Below are positions 39,601-51,283 of a stretch of DNA of 64,000 nt, piece after piece. The position numbers and the translations under genes are program-made. Location: NCBI GenBank assembly GCA_013365325.1, contig JABVXV010000123.1, forward strand, positions 62,001-126,000. The letters are read 5' to 3'. Numbering within the stretch: the stretch's first letter is position 1; each line of letters begins with the position of its first letter. The notes under the pieces were generated by a model. The model saw only the letters and a list, made by a program, of their open reading frames with translations. It searched no databases and was not told the origin of the DNA. The DNA comes from Dipetalonema caudispina. Its lineage: Eukaryota; Nematoda; Chromadorea; Rhabditida; Onchocercidae.

Positions 39601-41253
39601 TTACTTCTGTACATTACTGTTTTTCCGTTGTATCCTTTTTAAGAGATATAATTAATAATTTCATATTTGGGCTCTAAATAGCAGCTCATTTATTCATAAG
39701 TATTTATTGTGGCAAATTTGAAGTTTTTATTTGGGTAAAAGTAGCAGTTTCACTAAATTATCAACCTATTTAATTGCAGCAACAACAACAACAACAACAA
39801 CACCAACAACAACACCAACAACAACACCAACAACAACACCAACAACAACACCAACAACAACACCAACAACAACAGCAACATCAACAGCAATATCCATTGG
39901 TATGTTAATTGCTTCATAAATTTTATTTAAATTTGGTTTTCAAAATTTTCAGCTGATACATTTTAAATTTGTTTTATACGTCAAATATTTAGTTTAACAA
40001 ATTTTGAGTAAAATAATAATATTCTAACAACGACAAGATTTTAAAAAAAGAACTTTTTAATTTTCTTTTGAATTTTTTTTCTTTTTTTCAAAGCAATTTT
40101 ATCAACAGCGAGCATATGCACCTGATATTTACAACAACAATGGAGCAACAAGTGGATTACGACAACTGAATTCTCATTCACATGTAAATAATTCCATTGT
40201 TTTGAGTAATTAATTCTCGTAGATAATACCCTTCGGAGATAACTCTAGAAATGAAAGACAGGAGTTTTGTCCTGATACTAATCGATAACAAAATATCCTA
40301 CAATCTCATTTCATTTTTTCATCTGTTTGCTTATTTTTAATTTTACTTATTTGTTTATTTTCTATTCATTCCATTCATTTATTTCTCATACTGTTTACTA
40401 TAAATTGCACAAGAAAATTACAAAACGATTACAAATTACAAAAAATTAAAATTTTCCTCTAAATTTATGAGAATTGAAATTATATTTCTACTTGTTTATT
40501 GGCTGTATGATAGTAATACAATTGAGCAGGATAAAATTGAAAAACAAAAAAAAGAAAAAATTAAAAAATAAATCAATTAGTTTAATACTTGCTACAATCG
40601 AAAAATTTTTTTTTTTCCATTTTAGAAATTAGGTTTTACATTGTTTATTTACAGGTATCAGCTGTACAACATCAACAGCAAAATGCCCCGTATTATTCGG
40701 CCCATGCACCAACACCATTTATCGCGAGAGATCCTACACAGTTAATATATCCTATAGAGCAGCAACAACAAAATCAACAATACCATCAACAATATCAGCA
40801 ACAACAACAACATCCACTACAACAACAGCAACAACAACAACAACTACAACAACATCATCAACAACAAGTCTTACAACCACAGCATTCAGGTTTAGAATTT
40901 TATTTTATTTTTTTTTTTTTACAACTATATCAGTTCTACAAAGAATGAAGGAAAAGAAACAAATTTAATGGGTCTTTTTAAAAATGAAAAGAAAAAAGCT
41001 TTGAATAGAATCATTCAAAATTTGAACTTAATATTTGAAATTAAACAATAATGGTTGAAAAGAGAGGAAGAAAGAAAAAAACGGAGAAGAGCTATGGAAA
41101 AATGGAGAAACATAAATGAGATGAATTGTAATTTAATTTCATTAATTAGGTGTTCAGACAGCAACTTCAAGTTCATTAAAATCATCGAATCCACTTATTA
41201 TCAACCTTGAAACATTATCTCGGACTATTTTTGGTAGCATTTTTGGCAACTAA
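33690..41253 (+). CDS. secreted glutamine-rich repeat protein, novel family (15 exons, about 804 aa)
   Basis: Exons: 33690-33761, 34024-34165, 35922-36047, 36319-36452, 36534-36647, 37294-37416, 37521-37587, 37813-37911, 38146-38809, 38927-39190, 39366-39425, 39780-39899, 40094-40183, 40655-40889, 41150-41253. All join in phase except inside exon 9, where three single-base breaks must be bridged. Residues 1-22 are a signal peptide (MNLYSIYLIALLFTAICVLS). Then come Pro/Leu motifs (FLPKLPL, LFGLPPLP, LPLLTLPPPP), an acidic/basic middle, a 23-Gln tract (38690-38758), QYQPQQ repeats in exon 10, QQQH repeats in exon 12 and further poly-Gln in exon 14. The protein ends SRTIFGSIFGN. The ATG is 3 bases after a TTTTTTCTTAAG acceptor. 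No catalytic domain or known family is visible. It is probably an extracellular structural protein; filarial sheath and eggshell proteins are also secreted and Gln/Pro-rich, but I claim no homology. Exon 7 uses a GAG acceptor. Confidence 0.82.
36751..37086 (+). promoter_or_regulatory. intronic cluster of ten GATA-factor hexamers
   Basis: The intron between exons 5 and 6 of the Gln-rich gene has TGATAA or its complement TTATCA at 36751, 36761, 36776, 36785, 36834, 36924, 36961, 36990, 37045 and 37081: ten in 336 bp, on both strands. About 0.6 would be expected if bases were independent at roughly 72% A+T. TGATAA is the preferred core of nematode intestinal GATA factors (ELT-2/ELT-7 type). This may be an intronic enhancer, but the genome's general liking for GATAA words has not been measured. 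Confidence 0.45.
38690..38758 (+). repeat. CAG/CAA microsatellite coding 23 Gln
   Basis: Tract of 23 CAA/CAG codons inside exon 9 of the Gln-rich gene, mostly as a CAACAACAG 9-mer. It is in frame with the following KLRQQRQYQKYQE segment. Length polymorphism between isolates is likely. Confidence 0.95.
39780..39893 (+). repeat. CAA tract and 12-bp minisatellite CAACAACAACAC (coding QQQH)
   Basis: Seven CAA codons, a CAC, then five perfect copies of CAACAACAACAC (39804-39863) and a degenerate tail. It fills nearly all of exon 12 of the Gln-rich gene (39780-39899) and reads as Gln with a regularly spaced His. Another frame reads as poly-Thr/Pro over the same bases and is a shadow. The repeat begins exactly at the splice acceptor. 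Confidence 0.93.
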
Positions 41254-43669
41254 AGGTAAGCTTTACGATAGTTTCATTACCTTTCATAATTTTAATCGAA
41301 GATTAAACCTTTTTTTGATTGTAACTTGCAAATAACTTTTCTATTGGCATTAGTTTAACAGAAATTGTTATTCTCCGGAGATTAAGATCATAAGACTTCT
41401 ATAAAAGCTGTTTAGGAAAATAAATTGTATACCTAATATTGTCAAATAATTAGCATCCAAGGAATTATATATCAGCTAATAAGTGGTTGATAATTATCAA
41501 ATTTACAAATAGCAAAATCATGCAAATAGAAATTTCTCAAAAATCTTATTTATATCTCAATTATTTTTACAGAAATTGAAATGGATTGAAATAACCGTTC
41601 AATAGTTATTCACTTATCATTAAGCTTTATCAATGTTTTACTTATAATGCGATGAAAGGCTACTGCAAAAATAATTCGGTAATCACTAAAATTATCATAA
41701 TTTTAAAACTAATGAATACTAATTCGCGAGGTATTGGAAAATTTAAAAATGGTACAGTTTTGGTGTTATATGTTGTTGTTTGTATATTAATAGGATTAAT
41801 GCTTAAATTTTGTCTGATTACTTTTGGAATTTCGTCCTTAAAATTGAAAATAATGCTAATTGTTAAATGATTCCGACAAAATTATCTGTAACCAAAATCT
41901 TTCCGATTCGGCCTAAAACCGAAATTAAGCAAATCCATCCAAAAGATTAACTGAAAATGAGGTTCATATCTTTTTAAAATAAAAAAATAGAAAAACCAAA
42001 CAAATATTTGATTATTTGAAAATTTAGTTTACATTTAATTATTCTTATTTTGTTTATGAAATTCCAGAAGAAATTAGCAAAATGTTCATTAGCTAACCTT
42101 TATTGTATTATTTTCTTTTTTGTTACTATTCTGATAATTATATCTTATCTCGAAATATTTGATCAATATTACCATCTCATCTATTACTATCATCCTAAAT
42201 TATTTCCATTGCTGTCATAAAAAATATTACAATATTTGAAATCATAAGAATTTTACTTGTTTCAATCATCGTCCATTTCAACCATTTGATAGTTTAATTA
42301 AAAAAAGCAGCCATGACTTTATTTTTTTTAAATCAGTTGTCACAAATTTTTTTTCTGCAATTAAACAATATTTCATTAATTATTAAAGATACTATTTTGC
42401 AACATTAATTGAGAATTTAAAAAGGAAAATTAAAAGTTTTGCAGCTTCTTTTACAGTTTTTGCCAAATTTATTTTATTTCATCGAACAGTATAACCAAAT
42501 TCTTTGCTTGGTTAGCTTAACTAATTTCAATCATTAATTTCGAGAGTTAGCCATTTCTAACGCATGCAGTCAGGCATCATTTTCTTTTTGTCTGTCTGAT
42601 TTATTTCGAAATTTTATTTAAATTTTATGAAAAAGAGAGAGAGAAGCTGGGAGAAAAAAAAAAACTTAAATAATATTATAATAAATTTTATGACAAGAAA
42701 AATCAGAATCTATTTTCTTGTTTTTATCCTTTCTTTCCCCAATGCTAATTTATATTCTTTTTCTTGCTAAATTGTAAAAAGTTTGTTAAATTATTATGAA
42801 ACATCAACGTGTAACTGAATTCATGAATATACTCAATATATTTTGCTAATTTATATTAAACGACAGTTTGCGCCACTGCAAATGTCATCCTATCTCATTA
42901 TTCTATCCATTATTTCATGATGATTAATTTAAATTGTAACTACTAATTACTGTGATTTATTTTTCTTTAGATTGTAAGTAATATAATTTTAACTATTTTT
43001 TCCTTTTTTATAAAATTTTAAAGTCTTCTTTTCTTTACATTTTGTACACATCAAATAAATCTTTTCTGGAAATATTTGTTAAGTGAAAATAATTGTTAAA
43101 TAAATATATTGTGGAGCTGTTTCAACATTTGCCAAATTTTTCAGAGTAAATAAATTTTTTTTTTTTTTAAGAGGTAAGCAAAAATTATATTTCATAAAAA
43201 GGTCAAGTTTTGAGAGTACAAAATCTTTGCTAATATACATATATATTCTTTTTTTTGCCTTAATAAAAATTACCATAGATATATAGCTGACGAGAAAAAT
43301 TTTAATCTTATGCAAAAATTTATTTCAAACATTGTTAAATGATAATAAAAAGTTGACGAAAACAATATTTTAGACATTTTTCAATAAGTGTTTGAGTGTG
43401 CTCGACGATTCAAATGTGTGCTTTTTGTTAGGCTTAGCTGTAAAAACATAAAATTCAATCCAAATTCATCTCTTATCACTACAATTTATATCCATTTTTA
43501 ATTTACAAACTTATTCCACTCTTTCCTTTTCAACTTTTATTCATAAAAAATTTTCCCAATAGAACAATCCATTTATCAATCAATAATAATTCAATCATTT
43601 TTCATTGAACAATTCCTTAAATTAAGGTCATTAGTGATAGAAAATTTTGATACGGAAGCCTTAGTGCTG
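41254..43669. other. intergenic region between the Gln-rich and membrane-protein genes
   Basis: About 2.4 kb, AT-rich. A 72-codon frame at 41652-41870 (+) contains a hydrophobic run but has no splice partner or recognisable start context. The reading frame of the downstream membrane-protein exon stays open leftwards from 43670 to a stop near 43545, so an upstream exon may splice into this interval. Otherwise nothing is seen. Confidence 0.5.
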
Positions 43670-46620
43670 ATGATACTTACCTATATAACTCTGATCATTG
43701 TCATTTTGCGCATTGCACTTGCGCTTTGCCAGTTTACGATCAAACATGAAATTGATCAAGCTAAACGAGTGGTATGTTGTATTGTTAGACATTTTAGCAG
43801 TAGATCAGTATAAGAATTAATATACCGTATGTTCAAGCTATGATAATGATAATATTTTAGAAGTAATAAGCTATAATAAATGCTTTTAAAGTAAATGATA
43901 ACCAGTTAATTCAAATTGAACCAACAGCTTAATTGGTGATAAGATCTTATTTTTGAATTCCTTAAATTAATAAATCAGTAAAACACTCGTCTCATTTCCT
44001 TTTCTTCTAATTGATATTTGTTAAATGCTAATTTTGATTTATTTTGAATAATGTTTTACATTGTTAAAACTTAATTATTTTAATGATTTTTATCACAAAT
44101 TCCCAGGATTGGCCATGGTTTAATTCAAGACGTAATTAGTAACCGAATAATTGGGATAAAATTACTGATAAAAAGCGATAAGCTTTAAATTATCGCATCT
44201 GATATATTCGCCTATTTCAGAGAGAACGATCTTCAGCGCTTCAAAAAGTAACAGTTGTAAAAGCTGATGAAAACAAACAAAATTCGAATCGTAATCATTC
44301 ATCATCCACTTGCGAAAATAAGTATAAATATTATGAAAGACCAATGAAGTAATCATATCATCACTATCAAAAGTGATAATGAACTTTCAACTTTCTTTTT
44401 CAAATATCAAACTTTTAATCTTTTTCTTTTCAAGGATTTGTAGTTCATCCGATTGTGAGAAACATCAAACAGTTTTGCTTAATTCATCTAAAGAAGACAT
44501 AGATATTGATCCTATTGACAAACATGGTATCCTTTCCTTTCTTACAATTTTGTAAAACAGTTAATTACACTTTTAATAGGTATAGGAAATGATTAACCAG
44601 TTTTAATTAAATATCTCGTAATGACAGACAGGAGAATTCTCCTAACGGATAATTGAAGATTAATCTAATCTATAATTTATTTATAAAAAAAAAAAAAAAT
44701 TTGGAAACTAATAATGAAATTGCTTTCAATAGAAAACTTTGAATAAACCAAAAAAATTTGCAGCTTATCCAAGCGTAACACAATCTCATCAGAAACGAAT
44801 AAATGATGGTAAATGTATATAAATTAGATGATAATAAGTATTTCTACACTTTTTGGTCTAATCATTTATAGTTAATCATTATCATGATAAGATTGATAGA
44901 TATTTATCATATAGAATGAAACAAGTGGATAAGAATGTACTAATCTTTACGATTGATATATTGAGAAGAAATGATAAGTTTTAATTAATCCTAAAGTTTA
45001 AGTTGCTTTAAAAAAAAGGAAAAACAAATGAATAATTAAGGTTTTACATAGTGGATAATTTCAATTTAAAATTTCCATTAATTTAAATTAAACATCCAAT
45101 AAATGTATTATTCATTTCAAGATGAATCATTTTGGTTACATTCATTCCAAGAAAGTGAATTAAGCAGGGAGAATTCAAGCATACCACATACATCAGCATA
45201 TGGAATGCGAAAAGTTGGCAAAAAAACATATATTGAGTAAAAAATTTATTTGATTTAAAAATTAATTTCACCCAAATATTATTTCATTTTTATAATTCAA
45301 AAATGGAAATAAATTATGCATTATTGCAATGATTAATAGAGTATTAAAACTACACTAATTACTATTTAAAAAATGTAGAATAGGAAAATTATGCTTGACT
45401 TGCATATAATATTGAAAAAAGTAATTCTGTAATGACCAATAATAAAATCAATTAATAAAAATGATCAGTAATACAATAAATATAGAAAGTTAAAAGGTTA
45501 AAATTAAATAAGAATAGAAATTATCGTAATGATTCATGGATTTATAATTATGATATAATAATCAAACAAAAAATATTTCAAAATTGCAACTCACTGAAAC
45601 ATTGGATCATCCATGCTAAATGACATAGCTGTTTAACTAGAAACATTTTAAGTAATTTAAAATATATTTTAATCAATCCTAAAGTTTAAGTTGCTTTAGA
45701 AAAAAGGAAAACAAGTGAACAATTAAAGTCTTACATAGTGGATAATTTCAAAATTTCATAGAAAGCTGATATCATTTCAAGGTTATGAAATTTAATCTTG
45801 AAATGATATCAGCTTTCTTTTGACAAAAATCTTTGAATTTTCAAAAATAAAACTGCCATACTCATTATGATATTTTTGATGACATTGAAATATGCGGCTA
45901 AATGTTTGACATACTTGAAAGACTATTTCTTTTATTATATTTGAAAAACTCAAAAATAAATTTATTTCCCAATTTAAAAGTTCATCACTACCAAATTTGA
46001 AATTCACTTTCCAGTTGATTCCAAAATATTATTTAATTTCAGTGATACAAATATTGGCTCACCAGGATCCAAAGCATTAGAACAAAAATCCTATGAACAT
46101 ATCGAGTACGTCTATCACGTCATATACTTTTATATTTTAAATGAAAAAAGTTGAAAAACAAAACTCCATAAAGTAATTGAAAATATTTAGAAATTTCTCG
46201 GAAGGGAAAATTCATTTGAATCTTCCATTTCAGGAAAAAATTCTAATGAAATAACTAGAAAATATTAGTCTTTATATTTTAATTTGGTAATTATAAATGA
46301 AATAATAATTAAGAGTCCAGAAAAAAGCATGATGTATAGAAAATAATGCTGATGAAAACATCGATCAAACCAGTGTATGATAAAGAAACTGTAATTATTA
46401 AGTTGTATCGTTTTATGTGAAACATTTTTCTTCTCTGATAATAAACTGCTTCTTTTTATGATTAGTGACAATTATAATTAATCAATCAGCAAAATTATAT
46501 CATCAAACAAGAATCATATTATAATAATTGAGGTCCATGCATGCAAACAGTTCAGGTTATTTGATTTTCTTTTTTTATCCCACCTCTCGCAGGTTGTTTA
46601 TGACCAGATATTTGAAGTAG
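43670..46620 (+). CDS. single-pass membrane protein of unknown function (7 exons, at least 190 aa)
   Basis: Exons 43670-43771, 44221-44348, 44435-44526, 44764-44808, 45122-45236, 46043-46105 and 46593-46620 agree in phase (0, 2, 1, 1, 2, 2) and end at TAG. The N-terminus is a transmembrane helix (MILTYITLIIVILRIALALC) followed by basic juxtamembrane residues. The remaining roughly 160 residues are hydrophilic and rich in Ser, Asn, Lys and Glu, with four Cys, and look disordered. If the helix is a signal anchor the tail would be cytosolic. The frame before the ATG is open and encodes a plausible extension (SLVIENFDTEALVL), and a TTAAG acceptor lies in it, so a 5' exon may be missing. Introns 4 and 5 contain a duplicated 85-bp block and a perfect hairpin. 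I recognise no family. The gene is convergent with the DCC1 gene. Confidence 0.7.
44979..45064 (+). repeat. copy 1 of an intronic direct repeat (about 85 bp)
   Basis: The segment starting TTTTAATTAATCCTAAAG recurs at 45667-45751 with roughly a dozen differences and small gaps. This copy lies in intron 4, just before exon 5 of the membrane-protein gene. Confidence 0.85.
45667..45751 (+). repeat. copy 2 of the intronic direct repeat
   Basis: Partner of 44979-45064, starting TTTTAATCAATCCTAAAG. It lies in intron 5, immediately before a perfect inverted repeat. Both copies run towards a CATTTCAAG that, after copy 1, is the real acceptor of exon 5, so the duplication may originally have reached the splice site. 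Confidence 0.85.
45761..45817. repeat. perfect inverted repeat, 21-bp arms with 15-nt loop
   Basis: Arms at 45761-45781 (GAAAGCTGATATC...TTTCAAG) and 45797-45817 are exact reverse complements, separated by 45782-45796. The transcript would fold into a 21-bp hairpin inside intron 5 of the membrane-protein gene. It could be a small foldback element or a hairpin RNA; the sequence does not decide. Confidence 0.9.
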
Positions 46621-47722
46621 AAATTAAAAATGTTCACGTAATTTTTCCAAATAAGATGAATTAATTTGAGTTTTTGGTTTACAGCACATACGGAATGGAA
46701 CTTTAAAATATCTGCTTTGTGTAAGAAATGGAAATAAGTAAAAATGAAAGAATTTTTATGAAATAAGTCTTATAATGGTTACATTGTTATAAACAGAGGA
46801 TAAGAAAGGGTATTCTTAAATCTATTTGTCTTTACTTAGAAAATGATGCGTTAATGCTAGAACGAGGTTAAGTTGTACTGGGGGATCCGGAGTAGGAAGC
46901 TAAAAAATCAAACGGCGCAACACTTTGTGGTAATTGAAACACTGTCGCAAAGATTTATACTTGTAAATCTAATCTGTATATAAACTAATGCTTGTAAAAA
47001 GAACAATCGCACAAACTTTGATTATAATTTTATTTAAAAACTAACAAAAACTATGGGATTAATAAAGACACACAAGAAAATATTAAACAAAAGAAAGGCA
47101 TTTTTAAATATTTGTTATATATTGTCGGGAAACCCGAAATTCATTCCTAACTAAATCAGTTATTTTAAAGGATTATGTTATATAATCAAATGGTTAAAAA
47201 ATCGTACAAGTTATCAATAATTTATTGTCTGAGGATTTATTTCTCAATGCTTGCTAATTTCCATGCTAAGCTAAAAATGTTATCTAAACATTCCGTTCTC
47301 ATTCTAATTTCATCAAATTAATTTTATCTAATGATTAATCTTAATTATGTATTCGTTCCCATCATACATTCGTTAAGCTTTCTCACCATATTCCTTTTGT
47401 AAAATTATTTCCTTCTCACAAATATCTTGTTATCAATCGTATTCGATCACAATACGCAAATTTTATAACAATTTAAATACCTCCAAAAATTTCATTAATT
47501 ACCTACCTACCTATCGACCTACCAACACAGCCAAGTTTAAGTTGAATCCGATCAAACGCTATCCGATCGAACTTCCTTAAATCAATCATTGTCTGTTATC
47601 CTGACGCTATTCTACTGCTGGCAATATATTTCTGAATAAAATTACTAGTTCGATTCTCTGTACCACAGCAAATCAGACATCAGCCAGAAAATCAACCAAC
47701 TTCTACTAAATTTTTTTCGAAA
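46621..47722. other. convergent intergenic region (3' ends of two genes)
   Basis: Lies between the stop codons of the + strand membrane-protein gene and the minus-strand DCC1 gene, so it holds both 3' UTRs. AT-rich, with an ACCT-type short repeat at about 47501-47523. TTTATT words (AATAAA on the minus strand) occur near 47029 and 47235, but which is used cannot be told. No gene seen. Confidence 0.55.
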
Positions 47723-50700
47723 TTATAACAACGTTTCTTTTAAACCAACTATCATCTTTTCACCATTTGCGATAGTTGTCTGTCGGCAACAATTCATTAA
47801 AAGTTCATTTAAATGACGTTTTGTTGGGCACAGATCGCTGAAATATTGCTGCATGGTCGATTCTTCCCAAGATTGTCGAAGGGAAAATAGTAATTCCAAC
47901 CTACAGAAACTATTTCAATTAGAAAATCGGTATGATAACACGAAAATCTTTGGAAGTACATAACATGAAGGGATTTATAACTAAGCTAGCACAACGATTT
48001 CTCCTTTTAATAATAGTTGATTCTCATTTCAAAAAATTCAGCTAAACTCAAATTCCGTGGAAAAATCCCAGATTGAATTTTTAAACTAATGACCAATGTC
48101 CTTCTCCACAGATAGTGAAACAGTGAACGAGACATATCGAATGTAATTTAAATAAACGAGTACAGCCTCGATTCACTTCACAGTATAAGAGAGTGTATGA
48201 AAACAAACAGTCTAATTTTCATTCGACAAAATGCTACAAACTGAATATGCTAACCTTTTAACTGGGTCTTCCGGCAAATCTTCAACATTCAAATAACGAA
48301 TCGTTTTTCCGGTTGTCAGTTCATCGTCAATGAATGCAAGCCCTTCCAGATATTCCTCCTAAAATTCATATAAAACAATATAAGGCTGATCTAAAATTAT
48401 TCTACCCATCCATTCGGTGGTCCCAATAACAGCACTGAACTTGCTCAGGCGATTCAACTTTATTACACCAGTACTGTTTCATTGTAACTTGAGAGCAAAC
48501 ATTTACCGGATTTCCATCCAATGCCCAGTCAAAAATTTGAGGAGAATGTCGAACTGAAAACTGATAATCGTATTTCGTCAAAATTAATCAAAAGAATATT
48601 AGGTGAAAAATTACCTTAAATTCAACACCAATTGGTAAAATTTGTAGCAGAGCTTTTTCAAAAGTATCATATTCGAATTTTACAGCTGCACGAAGAAGTT
48701 GTGAAATTTTTGCCCGACAAATCGCTTTTTCGTTTATATGATAAGTCTCTGTACCATTTTCTGAAATCTCAAAGTAATGTCACGAATTTTCTTATCTTCT
48801 TTTATACTTATGAATTTTGATCGATGATATTTCACATCTTGCAAACAGATAGCTATCGAATGTATTAAAAAAAAAAAAAAAAAAGAAAAAAACGACTTTA
48901 ATGAACGATTTATGTCAAAGAATTAATGCAATGACTGAGATCAGATTTTCACAGAAAGCGTGTTGCAGTACAAATGATTGGGAAGTATGGATGACCGAAG
49001 AAAACATCTGTTAAACATGAATTTATAAAAGTCCGAATACCTTTAATAACATCGCAGTATGTTTCAATCAACCAATTAAGTGCTTCTGCGGGAATATTTT
49101 TGTCTGGTAGATATTTTTTTAAAGCGTTTCTCAAACATTCCAATCCAACAGATTCAAGAATGATGCCTGGTTCTTCATTATCATCCAAACAGTCCACTAG
49201 TACAGTTACAAGGCGATCATGGAATTCTGCTGACAACATCCGAACATATCCTATAAAAACTAATATTGTGCATGCTGTGCCGTAGAATAAGGATGTTTAA
49301 TAGCAATATATATAATCTGATTTAAGATAATCTTACATTTACTGTTACATTACCTTTTCATAATCATTTTTCAATGAACGAGCTTCTTCAGTAAAAACAA
49401 AAAAAGAAAAACCATACATCAACAGACCGTTTAGAGTTATCACAGGAATGCGTTTGAGAGCTTTCTGTAGTTCTGCCTCACTCATTTGAACAACATCTAA
49501 TAAATCTTCAATAGTATAACTGAAATTTATTTATAGGTTCCAGAAAATTTTAAATATTAAACAAAAATTAGTACTGATATGACAAATTTTTATCACTAGT
49601 AATTAAAACCTTTGCAGAATAAAAAAGACCATCTATCATCTAAATGTTAAAGTCATCCAATACTAACACAAACCTTCTGAAGATCTCAATATGAACTTCC
49701 CACTCGCAAGACATTTCAAATAAACATTGATGTTTGTTGTATATAACTTAAATTGTTACAATATCGTTACTTACAACTTATTCTCCTTAGTAAGTTCTTC
49801 ATCCCATTCCAATTCACCCTCATGAAGCTTTTCTTTCAATCGTTGAATGGGCACATAAGTCATTTTTCGTAGTTCCATGAAATTATTTTTCAACCCAACA
49901 ACCTATAAAAGCAATATTTTAGATGGGAACATGTTCGCTTATTTTAGAAGAGTTCATTGTTTAAAAAACTCAAAATAATTTAAATACATCCAAAGTTTTT
50001 TTTCGATTCCGAGTAAACTAAACCATACACTATAACAGCTACATTTCTATGTAACCAATGCAAATTCAAAGAACATCAGTAGGAAAACAGTACCCTTCGA
50101 ACCGTTTTACTGCTTTTATTAGTATTAGCCTCATCGTTAAAATGAAATTCTGGCAAAAGTAATAATACATTTGATGTTACCACTTCCTTAACATCAAATG
50201 TGGTATCATATGTGCACAAAACAGGAGTATCATCCTGCTCACCGCGAATAACAAGTCTGAAATAACTTTCAGATGCTTACAGTCGCATAATTTATTTATT
50301 TTTTCAAAATACTAAACTTCACTGCTTAACCAATTCCTAATTTCAAGCCAAAGACACACCTTCAGAAACGAATTCTTCTCTTTTATTTTCGCAAAAAAAA
50401 ATCTAAAATGCTTACTGTTCGCCGGTCATTATTCGCTCTGCTAATGTTGGATTGATTTCGACCAAACGATAATCTCCCGAAAGTAATGGCGATGCAAATT
50501 CTAAACGTTGCAATTCAGTCTATAAAAGAAAAAGTAACAATAAAGTAGAAAATATAATGAAAGCGAACAAAGTTGGTAGTTAAATAATGTTCGAAGTGAT
50601 CATGAAAGATCTTTGCCATTTTCCACATTGCCTTAGAGGATAAATTTATGAAATGTTGCATACAATTATTACCTCTAGGTTACTGTCGAATGAGTTACAC

Positions 50701-51283
50701 ATTGCTTTAATCAAATTTTTTTCTGAAATTCTATCATCCTGGATGGAAACTTCTGTGTGTATGCTATTTGTCTGAAAAACATCCAAAACATATGCTTAAT
50801 TTTCGGGAAAACATAAATCTTCCAAAAATTACACTTGAAAAAATTTATAACCATTCGAAAAATAGATGTAAATCAGTCATCATTCACCTTATTTTACAAA
50901 AGAGAAATTCACAAATAACTTTGAATTTTTATGTTAGAGAACAACAGTGAACTACGTATTAGAATTATGATATTTTTTATTTTGCAGAATGCAATTCCTA
51001 TACATCAGCAGCTATTCTTTAGCTGCTTCGGATCATTGAACATTTGCATTTGAAAATTAACATGTAAATCCGAAACGTTAGGGATATATACGAAATTAAT
51101 TGATCATATTTACGTTGAAGTTATATATTCAACATCGATAATCTGATGATGATATATTAGATGATCAGTGCAACTTTTAAGGAAAAATAGGAATGGAGAA
51201 ATTAATGAACTTACGGAAGTAGTATTAGGCCCAATACTTTGTTCCAAATGTTTCTTTGGGATTCTTTTCACGAATTTATCCAT
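47723..51283 (-). CDS. DSCC1: sister chromatid cohesion protein DCC1 (11 exons, 453 aa)
   Basis: Exons: 51283-51215, 50771-50673, 50519-50416, 50256-50094, 49902-49775, 49519-49413, 49250-49041, 48760-48615, 48560-48507, 48358-48255, 47900-47723. Phases agree throughout. DCC1 is a subunit of the alternative clamp loader CTF18-RFC, which loads PCNA and supports S-phase cohesion in the nucleus. Matches along the whole length to animal DCC1: SGDYRLVEINPTLAERI and QLVIRGEQDDTPVLC near the N-terminus, YTIEDLLDVVQMSEAEL mid-protein, the GYVRML turn, KAICRAKISQLLRAAVKF, and LNVEDLPEDP with LFSLRQSWEE at the C-terminus (winged-helix region that contacts the CTF18 side). Human DSCC1 is 393 aa; the extra length is mostly an N-terminal extension of about 55 residues. 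The ATG lies 9 bases after a TATTTCAG acceptor. Exon 6 must end at an atypical GTTTTT donor to keep the GYVRML match. Confidence 0.95.

Noticed and set aside
39731..39919. Poly-Thr/Pro open frame on + strand
   Set aside because: Shadow frame of the CAA/CAC repeat; the Gln/His frame is the one that joins flanking exons in phase.
45792..46007. 71-codon minus-strand frame in intron 5 of the membrane-protein gene
   Set aside because: Reads through one arm of the perfect hairpin, has no partner exon and no recognised similarity; probably chance.
47640..47680. tRNA-like TTCGATTC word
   Set aside because: No matching T-stem, D-arm or acceptor stem around it; no tRNA could be built here or at a similar word near 1200.
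49100..49285. + strand frame inside the DCC1 gene
   Set aside because: Antisense of DCC1 exon 7, which has clear homology on the other strand.
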